From: Hyalella azteca
Taxonomy: Eukaryota; Arthropoda; Malacostraca; Amphipoda; Hyalellidae
NCBI RefSeq assembly: GCF_000764305.2
Contig: NW_025946712.1
Span: forward strand, 62,001 to 126,000
Direction: 5' to 3'
Length of the DNA: 64,000 nucleotides
The position numbers and the translations under genes were made by a program. The notes below the pieces were generated by a model. It was not told the origin of the DNA, made no database searches, and saw only the letters and a list, made by a program, of their open reading frames with translations. Shown here in pieces: positions 35,262 through 47,400 of this stretch (the first letter of the stretch is position 1; every line of letters starts with the position of its first letter).

Positions 35262-38200
35262 ATGGCTGGCCTCCGAGTGCTGGTGCTCGTAGTGCTGGCA
35301 GGCGCGCTACAGGCAGTTGGCGCGGCGCTGCCACCGCCTGAGCGCTCCTACAACATCCTTATGCTGCTGCCCGTGTCCTCCAAGAGCCACCGCAACGTCT
35401 TCATGCCCCTTGCCAAGGCCCTCACGCAGCGCGGCCATAAGGTGAATTGTATTAATTTATAACCTGTATAAATTATGGTCGTGTTTATGTTTAAAACTTT
35501 ATGTACATTCGGCAGACTTCGAAGCCCGGTAGCGGGAAAATATACAAAATTTGTTTGCTATTTGTATTAAACACTCTGAATGGCTCCTTGCTGGGCTTTT
35601 ACGTTATTGAAAGTTCTGTCTGAGTTTTTATTGAATCATAACGTAATCAGCCAAAATTCAAACGAGTCACACGAATTCGTAATTTGAGCTGGTCAAAGAA
35701 GTCATACGAGTTTATAAGTCGAATTGTTCAAACAAGTCGCACGAGTTCAGAAGTCAAATTGATGAAACCAGTCAGAGTTTTGCGGACATTAGATGAAATT
35801 CTGATAATCTATTAATAGAATGATCATAATATGCGCAAGGAGGCAGTGTCCATTTCTGTATTTCAAATTCTTGCATTTGCCATCATATTTCATGCAACTG
35901 ACTCGGAACGTTTTGTACATCAAATTACCTTCAACTATTAATTAAATAATACAATTGAATATTCAAGATACTAGTAATGACACTTCATGTTCCATCGATT
36001 TAGATTTTTAGCCCTGGTTTGATATATCACTTCCGAGTGAAGTAAACACGAAAGTTCCTTTCAAATGTTTCATCGATTTCGATTTTTAGCCCTGTTTAAA
36101 TACCGCGATTACGAGTGAAGTAAAAACGAAAGTTCCTTTCAATTATCATCTTACTCTTGTTCAGATAACGATGCTGAGTAACCAACCTGCGCCGGACAAT
36201 AATCCGAATATTCGATACATTGAGAATCCATCCAAGCACGTTGACACCGACAAGGTTAATGCCTTCGAAATTTTGGGTTCACCCGAGAAAATGTTCAAAA
36301 CATTCACCGAGTTGATCCCAAAAGTGGCTCAAGAGATCTATAAAGTCGCCGAGGTGGCAGACCTCTACGAGAAGAGGAGAGAATTTGATCTCATTGTGAT
36401 TGATGCATTATTCAATGAGGTTCGTATGAAACAATGATTGATTCCTTCCAATTATAAGCGAATTTACACTTACTTCCAGTTCACAGACTTAATTACTGTA
36501 ATTTTATCTTACTTGAGCGGGAAATGTTCGATTTAGAGATGGCCTATGTCTTCAACGCCGACACTTCTATTCTATTCTAGAGACAGCATTATAATTTGTT
36601 ATAGCATTATAATTCGTTGTAATTATAGGCTTGATACCTCCATTTATCGTATTAATTAATTTAATGATGTTTTTTTCTTATTAAAAGTGCATTTTTACCA
36701 ACGAGATCAAAATGTAGGAATTTCAGTTGCTGTAGTTCAACATAATAAATTGATTTTTAACAGATCATGTTTGAGGTCTTGCGTTAATCAGTTGACTATA
36801 AATTAAACAAAATTATCTGCATACAATCAATTACTGTTAGTAGTTCCCACCCCCAAATGTTATGCGTTCAAGTTATATTCCTGAAAAATAATTACCAAAT
36901 AAATTCTGGGGTGTAAATCTGCAATACGCATTACGCATGCTTAAAATACATGGATACAATAATTGAGAAATTATCGACACAAACCTTAACATAAAAGACA
37001 CCAAAAATTGTTGGAACTTCTTAAGCAATTCTTCTTCATCGTAATTTATTGGATTTTGAACCTTTTCAGGTATGGAGAATCAATTTGACCGAATCACTAG
37101 GTAAACTACTTCTATTCACTAAGTAAATTCATTCATTCGGTGACTCATTTGAACATAATTTTCTATATACACAGGCAATTGAAGCAACAATTTCCTGTGC
37201 TACAATTGCTACAATATTACGTGAATTCTATTTAGATGACAACTTATTTGGAATAACTCACTCATAATTCACATTTAGAATGAACTCGGTTGTATATTTT
37301 CTTGAAAACTAAGTAAATTAAAAAAAGAGTGAAAATATTTCTGTATAAAGCCTGTCTAAGGAAAACTTCTGCTGTTGCACGCGGAACCACAAGCAAAGTA
37401 ATTTATTTTTAGAATATGCAATAAAACAGTAAACACTAGACCCTAATGGGGTCTAATTTTACATGAAATCAAAGTGTATGAATAGTGTTAATTAAATTTC
37501 AATTTATCGACTTACTTCTACGAGTTGTGCAGGTGATGTATCCGTTCACCCACAACCACACTTTCATGACGATCAACCCTGGTGAACTGCACCCATCATT
37601 TAGCGCGTCGATGGGAAACTTTCTGAACCCAGCCTACGTCTCCAACATGCTAGAAAACTACCAACATCCATTTTCCCTGCTGGATCGGTGGAAAAATCTG
37701 ATCATGAGCGTTATCTTGCCATTTCATTGGGAGCGTGCAATCGTTACGCCTGTTCAAGCTGAGGTTAGAGTTGACGTTCAATAGGTAGTTTCTAAAACAT
37801 CGATGTGAAGAACTTCCTTCAGACAAGTGGCTTATAATTATTAACTTTCTAATGTCTAACAACGTCCTATTTATTTTCTAATACATGCGAGCAAAATAAT
37901 AAAACTAAAACAAGTTAATTTTACAAAATATTTCCAACGTAACATGTTCAATTTGGATTTAATTAGCGTAATCAATAGTCAGAATTCATTGCCCTTGTCG
38001 TGAGAATAAAACTGTTTGATATATTATGATTTTCCAATTATCAATTTTCCAATAATTTTGAAGGTGTGATCTTTCAGATTTCGAAGCAATTCCCTGATTT
38101 GCCACGTCTTGATGATCTGAAACGCAACCAAAGCCTGACGCTCATCAACTCTCACTTCAGCGTCGGCCAGCCTCTGCCTCTTCTGCCCAACCAGGTCGAA

Positions 38201-40643
38201 GTTGGTGGCCTACACATAGGTCCTCCTGCAGCGCTCCCTAAGGTGAAAATTTCGATACATGCATTAAAGTTATTAAAGTTACTGGTACAGTGGTACTTTT
38301 TCCGATTTGAAAGAAATTCGAAACAACAGTCAGATAGATGAAAGTTACTATTTGTTACTCGATCTGTATTCCTTGAACATTTGAGCGTGAGTGGATAGTT
38401 CGCCAAAAGTATTGGCTGTTCAATGTATGTTTTATCCGATAAGCTACACGTATGGCAAGCCACGGGGAGGTTTTATCAAACTTCGTGAACTTACTTAACA
38501 ATTTCATCGAAATGTTTAATATTTTAAAGCCCAATTTACGATTATCATTAACACGGGCACAACGTCAAAGCATTTCTCTCTAAAGCTCCACAAGCGACAA
38601 AAAATAATTAAATAAGTCATGTATTAATATTGTCAATTACACCAAGTAGCGACGTTAACCGATGATATCAACCTGGATCATAAGTTCAAATTCTAACACT
38701 ACTGATAACCTTTCCTCTATAAGAAATAATCTAATATTACGAACATTATACTTATTTTATTCTCAGGACCTATCGGACTTCTTGTCTGGCACGACGCCGG
38801 TGGTGTACATGAGTCTGGGCTCTATTGCGCGCAGCAGCGCCATGCCCCAGGAGTACAAAGACATCTTCTTCAGCGCCTTCGCCAAGCTCCCCTACAAAGT
38901 CCTCTGGAAGTTCGAGGAAAAACCACCCAAAAAGGCCAAAAATCTTTTCGTTCAAAGTTGGATGCCTCAACAGGACGTACTGGGTAGAAATAAGAGAATA
39001 AATTTGCATTAACAGTTCGCAAAATGATGATGGAATATTTAAACTTTGAGGTTTTGAAAATAACATTCAAGTAAAATGTATGTATGCAAAGTGGGAAAAG
39101 TTTCTTGCAAGTTAGCAGTGAGTTTACTGAAACATTGCTTGATGCTTTGAAGTTCAGAAACACCAAAAAGACCCATTGCCAAAAAGGGGAGGTGACCAAA
39201 ATGCCAAACACCAAAAGACCCCCAATAAATGATCGTCTATGTATGTGTATTAGTTTTTGAGATCAAGACATTATCAGGCTCTGTTACGAATTTAATTGAA
39301 AATTGCACCAACATGCATTGTAGCCCCTAACATTTTTCCCCTCAGCGCATCCTAATGTGAAGGTTTTCATATCACACTGCGGCTGGCTGGGGTCTCAGGA
39401 ATCCCTGTACTTTGGTACGCCGATTCTTGGTCTACCGATTTTTGGTGACCAGCCTAAGAACGCCCTGGCTTTGGAGCACGCAGGGGTGGCTCGATCACTT
39501 GCCTGGGCTGACTTGAACGAGCAGCGACTGATGGATTCCATCACGGAGCTCATAGAGAACCCAAAGTAAACGAAAAAAGTAGTAACAATAGTCATCTTAT
39601 CACGTTTCTGGTTGATACAGTTTCACTTGCGTCTTTGACAGGGCAGGGTGGCCTAGTGGTTACAGTTCAGAGTACCAAGATTGGAGCAGAGAGGCGGGGT
39701 TCGATCCCAGCTCTGTGCGCCAGTTTCTGGTCAGAATCAGCAAGGAGGCCGGGCGGTTAAGCACAGCAGAATTGTAGCAGTGAGTAGCGAGTTTGAGACC
39801 GCAAAATGCTGTGAATGTTCTGCGATGTTAAGAATCGGCGACAGGCCTACGGCCTACTAAACGCTGAAACCACTATTATTATTTATTATTATTATTTTTA
39901 TAATATTATTCTGGTTATAGAACACTTTTTGCACACATAATTCCTTAAAGCCGCTCCATGCCACGAAGAGAACCCTATGAGAACTAATGTGATTTTATAG
40001 CGATTTTTCCATTACTTGCCCGAATACTCGATGTTACCGCTATTATAATTCTTTTCTTAACGATGGTAATTTTTCAAGTACAGAAATAAGACGGCGAACA
40101 ATTTTAGAGATGAAAGTTACTATTAATAACTTTAGAGGATGCTTATAAAGCTTTTAATAAATAAACCATCATTCATTCATTTCGATTCAGGTATCGGGAG
40201 AAGGCTGAGAAAATTTCAGCGGCGATGAAGGACCGTCCGCTGAGCGCCGTGGAGACGGCCGTGTACTATTTTGGATATAAAAGTTATTATTAATGACACT
40301 AGATGATGCCAATAAAGCTGTTCATACAGGAACCATCATTCATTCATTTCGATTCAGGTACCGGGAGAAGGCTGAGAAAATTTCAGCAGCGATGAAGGAC
40401 CGTCCGCTGAGCGCCGTGGAGACGGCCGTGTACTGGACAGAGTACGTCATCCGCCACCAGGGGGCGGTGCACCTGCGCTCCCCTGAGCGTGACCTCACCT
40501 GGGTGCAATTGCTTCATCTCGACCTCCTGCTTCTCTTGCATGTCGCTCTTTATCTCGTCTATTTAATTATAAGCAAGTTATTGGCATTCTTCTGTGGAGG
40601 TAGTCGTAGCAAGGCCAAGAGGATGAAGGGGAAGAGGGACTGA
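35262..40643 (+). CDS. UDP-glycosyltransferase gene B, 7 coding exons
   Basis: Same family and architecture as gene A. Exons: 35262-35441, 36165-36419, 37533-37763, 38078-38242, 38767-38983, 39346-39565, 40358-40643, totalling 1554 nt (517 codons). Residues 1-21 form a signal peptide, H43 is the likely catalytic base and D140 in LIVIDALFNE its Asp partner. The binding signature in exon 6 reads FISHCGWLGSQESLYFGTP, then DQPKNA. The C-terminal membrane helix is followed by a tail ending KGKRD, a KxKxx ER-retrieval signal. The start ATG follows an acceptor (CCACCCACAG|GATGG), so a non-coding exon lies upstream. An alternative, truncated last exon precedes exon 7 and is annotated separately. Intron 6 carries a tRNA-derived SINE. 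It converges with gene C, with which it shares the 3' flank. Confidence 0.93.
36536..36584 (+). repeat. Short LINE tail copy in UGT B intron 2
   Basis: A severely 5'-truncated tail: GGCCTATGTCTTCAACGCCG, then ACACTTC and a TATTC microsatellite. It is identical in this part to the tail at 41272-41392. Confidence 0.65.
39641..39910 (+). mobile_element. tRNA-derived SINE with LINE-type tail
   Basis: The 5' end is tRNA-like: an A box in TGGCCTAGTGGTTA (39649-39662) and a B box GGTTCGATCCC (39698-39708), at tRNA-like spacing. A non-tRNA body follows. The 3' part reads AAGAATCGGCGACAGGCC, then a palindromic CCTACGGCC arm, ACGCTGAAAC, and an (ATT)n tail. That 3' part is the tail of the LINE family elsewhere in the window (for example 54400-54475), the usual LINE/SINE partnership. 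It is not a working tRNA gene because the acceptor pairing and length do not fit. It lies in UGT B intron 6. Confidence 0.85.
40113..40293 (+). other. Alternative truncated terminal exon of UGT B
   Basis: A 167-bp tandem duplication copies about 78 bp of intron with the complete acceptor (TTTCGATTCAG|G) and the first 76 or so bases of exon 7 (duplicate exon from 40191). It reads YREKAEKISAAMKDRPLSAV and onward to VY, then leaves homology into YFGYKSYY and stops at TAA 40291-40293. The exon enters in the same phase as exon 7 at 40358. If used, the protein would end before the membrane helix and the ER-retrieval tail. Whether it is spliced is unknown. The same structure is present in gene C. 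Confidence 0.8.
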
Positions 40644-41271
40644 GGCTTGAAAGGTTAATATGTTCATTCTGAGCTTGTATCATTGCATTTTCAAGTGCAC
40701 GTCAAGTGCTTCATAATTAAGAAGAAGAGTAGAAATTCCCTTATATATCAGCAGTACTTTTATTATTTATTACATTTCAGCAGTATCCATTGAATTTTTG
40801 ATCGGCCTCGCAATCGTATCTCAGCTGATGTTTTGTTTAGAAATCGAAATCTTCTCATGTGCATTTCTTCTTCTCTTAATTGCATGTCGCCTCCTTCCTT
40901 TTTACTATCGTGCTATTATTAGGATTTCAATTTTGCTTCAGAGAAAAAGGCTAACCGGTGCATTCCAAGAAGAAAAATGAGAAGTGAATGTCTTTGAATT
41001 AATATCCTTGTTAAATAATTTTTATTCTTGTTCGAAAAGAGAGACAAACAAAATAAAATAATTGGATGTTCGAATAATTGATTGGATAATAACTGGATAA
41101 AAAATCATTTAGATAATAATAATTATTTTTTATTCAATTTGGAAATAATTGGATAAAAAAATAATTTGGATGCTCGGTTCATAAACAGGAGCATATGTTC
41201 AGTCTTAAAATGCCTAGCAAATTACGGACCAGGCAATAAGTCCAGCAGCTATCTCAATCAATCGTCAGTTA

Positions 41272-41392
41272 TGGAAAGATCGGGTTCCAAAGGCCGGATC
41301 CCTTGTGAATCAAGTCACGAAAAGTTCAAGAATCGGCAACAGGCCATGGGCCTATGTCTTCAACGCCGACACTTCTATTCTATTCTATTGAC
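41272..41392 (+). repeat. LINE-family 3' tail copy
   Basis: Starts near GATCGGGTTCCAAAGGCC and continues through TGTGAATCAAGTCACGAAAA to AAGAATCGGCAACAGGCC, a palindromic GGCCATGGGCC, AACGCCGACACTTC and a TATTC microsatellite. It closely matches the minus-strand copy at 63199-63320. Confidence 0.72.
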
Positions 41393-42239
41393 TACTCCCT
41401 ACGCTGTGGGCTTTCAAACTGCCGCGGCGTTACCTGGACTCGTGTTGAAGAAAATATTGTGAGCTATAACAGGAAGCGCTCTCTTGATTAATTGAATTCT
41501 TGTTATGGTTAGTGGAAATGAAATAAATTATAGAATATTTTTCAGTCGTCAGCTCGCTGGTTCACCGCAGAGATTTTTTTTAAATTGTCTGTAAAATTAA
41601 TTACTTCTTTTCGCTGAGTGAAAGCAGTGGATGTTCCAGGCATTTTATTTTTAAATAATTTCATAACATTTGTTCGAACATCAGTTCATGTTCTTACAGC
41701 AATAGAGTATTGAGACAAATTAGATCTTAGATATTGAAAAAATTATACTAGTACGCGTGCACACACTAAGATTTTTGCTCATCAGATAGGAAATTTTCCC
41801 CCTGATTTTTTCATGCAACTCATCGATTAGCAAAAATTTGACCTGTCGAGAAGAGAGCTGCAAGGTTCTGATAAAATTCTGGTCGGAATGGAGTCGCAAA
41901 TGGTTCCGTCAGAAGACAGAACTGTCATGTGATCAAAACTTTGCCAGACACACTCGGGACGATTCAAACCTTTCGTGCATCAAACGACCTAGAGTCCTAG
42001 ACCTTCTGAGGATTCGGTATGTGTTATGTACCATACTCGTACCTTGGTTTCACCACATCTGTATTCGATCATAGATGTTTACATATTTTTTATAGAGACT
42101 GCCATTGATTCATTACTAATTTTGGATTTTCTAATAGATAAAGTAAGCCAAAACCCTCATTTTAACGTAAATTTAATAATAATTTATGAAAACCCAAATG
42201 TTAGGCGGCTATTCTAAGCGCCACCTGGCTGATTACACA

Positions 42240-42665
42240 TTTCTACATCAGGACAGGGATTCGTTGAGTAAGTACGTGAGGGATAAGTAAGATACTTCTT
42301 TCTATAGAACTTATCTTAATATGGGATGGTTTTACATGCGAGATACTCTACGGGTATAGGCTAAGACGACGACAGTTAGGTCGGAGAAGCTTTAACGCGA
42401 ACTACATGGCGGCGTACTTGTCAGTTACTGGGGGCCTTAGTAAGGTTCACAGCCTTTTTATAGAATCACGACTTCCGCCCACTACTGTGGTCTTGATCGC
42501 GTGATGTGTCACATGGTGCTGTTCATGATGACACAGGTTTAGTACTTTTCCATCAATCTCTTCCAGGTCTAGTGAAAATTACGTCTCGATTACAGATGAT
42601 TTATTTATAGAATATCATTATAATTAATAGAATGAGACGCCTGATTGACGCCGGACACAAAAATT
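42240..42665 (+). repeat. Diverged interspersed repeat, partner of 29270
   Basis: Homologous by eye to the reverse complement of 29270-29650. Landmarks are GTGAGGGATAAGTAAGA, CTTGATCGCGTGATGTGTCAC and AATAGAATGAGACGCCTGAT. No open frame of note. Confidence 0.6.
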
Positions 42666-44420
42666 TCAATAAAACAGTTCAATGGATCCCTTCATTTTCA
42701 GACATCATTGAAGAGAACTTCGTAATTAAATTCTGTTGGTGCGAGTATTCATCCTATTTGTATCAGTATTTTACTTAAACCAGTTAACCAAAAATTTAAA
42801 AGCAGAGACACGCCGAATAATTTCAACTAATCTTCATTCAAGAGGTATCTGATTGTGTTTTTCAATTGGAGCTGATGAAGAAGCTCAGGTGGTCTCAGAA
42901 GAATTTCCGATGAATATAAAGTGGATTTACTTGGCATTTTCGTTGCTTTTAAATTCTTGGTATTTAACTTCTTATTGTAAAAATTACCGCAACATAAAAC
43001 TATATTTACTACAACAGCTATCTTCAAACACGGGCATTGCAATGTTACGAAACTTTTCAAGCCTCGAAAGTCGAACGCTGTTGAGAAGCCTTCACCGCCT
43101 TCGTTTGTTATTGAAAATGCAGGTTATTTCGAGCAGTGTTATCAACACATTTGTAGCACTGAATGTTGTCAGCATAAGCATGAATTCTTTTATTTTTTAT
43201 TTTGGGAATTCATCTCATGATGAGAATTGTAATGCAATTTTTTTACATTTCATCGACTAATTATATTTAGCCTGATTGCTTCACATTCAGAATAAGGATC
43301 TTGCTTTATCAAGTGAAGCAAAATTTAGATCTCAGTCTCAGAGAGTGCAAGTAAATAAGTAGTTAATATAATATTAAAAAGATAAGAATAAAGTATTAGG
43401 AGCCACTACTACTACTAGCCACTAGAAGGGAGGAGTGGAATGAGCTAACTGTATCCTAAAGTAACTCATTTACCTCCCCATCATCATTATCGGCCCTCAT
43501 CGGCAAGACCTCTTGGGTGGAAAACCTGGCTATTATATTGACCAAGAATATTCCAATCCACCGCAAACAGAAATTTAGTTACAGAAGAAAAATATTCTTA
43601 AAGAAGTTGAAAGTAAATCATCGAGGAGGTTCAAACTAGCGATTGTATATTTTTAGCATAGGACATTAGTCCTCGATTGCACAGAGTGGAAACAAATAAT
43701 TAGCAACGTGACAAATCATTAAAAACCCAGATATCATTCTTAGCATTACTAGTCTCACTAATCTGAAACTAATCTACGTCCTTCATCAAGAAATGCTGAG
43801 TAACAAATTACATATTTTCGAACATTCGAGTAATTTACTTACTTTTCAAACAATCACTTCAAACAGCGAGAGGCACATTTGCAATTATGCAGTTAATGAA
43901 TATTGAATAATCATTAACTGGAACATGAAATCAGCTGTCTGCAGGACAAGACTTTCAAAGACTACGTGCTGGTCCTAACCGGTTAAAATTTATTAGAATA
44001 ACTAACATAATCACCTGATTTTATTTAGTGGTGGAAAATTTCTAGAACTGCGAGACAATAAAATACCACAACACATACTAACTTAAATTTTATAAAGATA
44101 AAGAATAGCGAATTGGTACACAAAAATATTTTGATTTCCAAACAAAACATCAGCGGCAAGATATTCCGATGGCGATCATAAATAACAATCAATGGATTCT
44201 GCTGAAGTCGCGGAAAAGTATCTTTATGAAAATTTAACTTGCCAAACAAAAACTTCTTAATTTTATCACAATAAAGGGGAATTTTTCCTTTTCTTCTTAC
44301 TTAATTAATTAAGAAACACTTGACGTGCACTTAAAAATTGCAATGATGCAAGCTCAGAATGAACATATTACTTAAATGGCAACGATTCATATTATTTGAT
44401 ACTGTGAGAATGGTCAAGCC

Positions 44421-47400
44421 TCAGTCCATCTTCCCCTTCATCTTCTTGGCCTTGCTACGACTACCTCCACAGAAGAATGCAAATAACTTGCTTATAATTA
44501 AATAGACGAGATAAAGAGCGACATGCAAGAGAAGCAGGAGGTCGAGATGAAGCAATTGCACCCAGGTGAGGTCACGCTCAGGGGAGCGCAGGTGCACCGC
44601 CCCCTGGTGGCGGATGACGTACTCTGTCCAGTACACGGCCGTCTCCACGGCGCTCAGCGGACGGTCCTTCATCGCTGCTGAAATTTTCTCAGCCTTCTCC
44701 CGGTACCTGAATCGAAATGAATGAATGATGGTTCCTGTATGAACAGCTTTATTGGCATCATCTAGTGTCATTAATAATAACTTTTATATCCAAAATAGTA
44801 CACGGCCGTCTCCACGGCGCTCAGCGGACGGTCCTTCATCGCTGCTGAAATTTTCTCAGCCTTCTCCCGGTACCTGAACAGAATATTATAAATGATATTT
44901 TATTAAGGTACACAAAACCGGGAATAAATAAGTTGTGAGGAATGGGAACTGGACAAACCTGCTTTAGCACTTCTAACCAATTTTGACAAATTTCGTAACG
45001 TTAATGAAATTTTGACAGGATGTTCTCGGTACATGTCCCACAACATAATCTCAGACCTGAAACTTTAAAATAAAATCTAGAAATGAGTCATGAATGTATC
45101 ATACATTGCGCCGAGGTTTCATTAACTATTGCTTATCATCAGCATCAACTCTTCACAGGCAACGGCACGTTAGTCCCTTCAAGCTCTTACGTTGACGTCT
45201 CGATGAGATCCCTGATGGTGTCGATAAGAAGCTGCTCGTTCAACTCAAGCCAGGAAAGTTTACGTGCAACTCCCGCACTCTCGAGCTCAACTGCGTTCTT
45301 GGGCTGGTCGCCAAACAACGGCAAGCCAATGATTGGTGTCCCGAAGTGCAGGGCCTCTTGAGCACCAAGCAGGCCGCAGTGCGAGATGAACACCTTCACG
45401 TTCGGGTGCGCTGTAAAATAAAATACATCTTTCCGTGAAATTGAACTTGTGATGTATCAAGTTGCCTACAAATCCAACGGTGGGGAAATGCTCAAATACA
45501 ATGAGATAAAATTCCCTATACTATCACACCGTAATACCTAAGGTTCCTGCCAAGGGAAATCCGGTGAGAAAATCCCTTACAAAACATGATTAGAAAATGA
45601 TCGGAATCCCATTACAACAAGAATTTAAATGAATCAGATCGTAAAACACTTATGCAAAACATACTAAATGACATAAGGCGATAACTCATGCTTTGAAGAA
45701 CATGAAAATAAGACCGTGAAACACGTGAGAAGAGATCTAACTTGATAACTTTTGAAATCAACTCAGTGTTTGATCGTTCCAGAGTGATTAAAATTTCTAT
45801 TCCATGTGACTACACCAAAATTGTTTTAACAAATTTCTCGCTGCAAACCTAAGATGTCCTGTTGAGGCATCCAACTTTGAACTAGGAGATTTTTCGCCGT
45901 TTTGGGTGGTTTTTCCTCAAACTTCCAGAGGACTTTGTAGGGGAGCTTGGCGAAGGCGCTGAAGAAGATGTCTTTGTACTCCTGGGGCATGGCGCTGCTG
46001 CGCGCCACGGAACCCAGACTCATGTACACCACCGGCGTCGTACCAGACAAGAAGTCCGATAGGTCCTGGAAATACGACGGAAACGTTGAACGTTCCATGC
46101 AAAAAATCTGTGGGGACATCTATGATGGACCTTTTATTATTATCAAAACGATTTATACTTAGTCATTACATCTTAAATAATAATAAGCTAGTAGGTAGCA
46201 AAAATCCAAACTGCTTCTGAATTCGCTTCTTTCTTCTTCCCTAGTTTATTTACCTGTAACCTTACTTCAGCCTTGTCTGCCAATATTTGGGGTAAGATCC
46301 TAAAAGCTCCTATTATATTCATCTTATTTGTAATGTTTCATTTAATCCTGTAATTCTTATTAATTAGTCCTCAATATCATTTAGGCTGTTATTTCTTGAG
46401 GTGTGACAATTCCATTAAAACTCAAATATATTCCACACTTGTGTTCAATTCCTGTATAAGAACCTTTCGCGTTTGACATTGCTGGTGGCGTTTCTAACTT
46501 AGCTAGTTATTAGTACCAATCGCGCTGCTAGAAATCCATGAACAGCAGAGCTCGTTTTGAGAAATGCAACCACAATTAATATCATTAAAACTTTTACATA
46601 AATCAAATTTTACTATAAAGTATTGGATGTTATTTGTTGTAACAGTTGCACACACCTGCTTATTTTAAAATGGATTAAAATTAGATTAAGACTGCTTGTA
46701 AAGGCTCTCCTCTCTGTTCCATTAATTCACGTTGATATTCACATCTACTGCCATAGGTGAAAACATGATGAGGGAGTCTGGCCACGAACGAGAAGACACT
46801 GAGGAATTTCATCCCGACTAGAGGCTCAGTACGAATAACCAATTATTTTTAAAAATCAAAAATTTTTTTGCCGATCGAAAAATCCTTGTGACGCGCGTAT
46901 CAACAGAACGAGAATACAGAGGCTCAGTAGTGATTAAATAAAAATAGATACAGAATAATTGTTTAGAAAAATGTTTGGTTTGCTAAGAAATGCAATTTAA
47001 AGATTGTATTAAATTAATTAGCCATTTCATCGAGCGCAATTCACCTTAATGTTCACTTTTAGAATATTATCATGATAAATAATATAGAATAGAAGTGTCG
47101 GCACTGAAGAAATAGGCCCATGGCCTGTTGCCGATTCTTGTTCATAGAATATAATAGAAGTGTCGGCACTGAAGAAATAGGCCCATGGCCTGTTGCCGAT
47201 TCTTGTAATTTTCGTGACTTGCCAAAAAAACAACACTCACTTTTGGCAGAGGCTTCGGCTCGACAATGTGCATCCCTCCAACCTCGACTTGATTGGGCAG
47301 CAGCGGTATAGGGAAGGGTGCGCTGAAGTGCGAGTTGATGAGAGTCAGGCTCAGATTGCGATGGATCTCCCGAATTGGAGGCAAGCTCGGGAAACGCTGG

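Larger units (their letters stand above)
40644..44420. other. Intergenic between convergent UGT B and UGT C
   Basis: The two edges (about 40644-40870 and 44110-44420) are inverted copies of each other and continue the B/C similarity beyond the stop codons. AATAAA at 41052-41057 is a candidate poly(A) signal for B. The centre holds a LINE tail (41272-41392) and the repeat at 42240-42665. A plus-strand frame at 42910-43260 (116 codons from its first ATG) is hydrophobic in places but resembles no family I know and has no supporting context. Confidence 0.55.

Noticed and set aside
39641..39720. tRNA gene
   Set aside because: A and B boxes are present, but the tRNA fold is not closed and the sequence continues into a SINE body with a LINE tail.
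42910..43260. 116-codon plus-strand frame between UGT B and C
   Set aside because: Partly hydrophobic and at first suggestive of a chemoreceptor fragment, but no motif, splice partner or family resemblance supports it.
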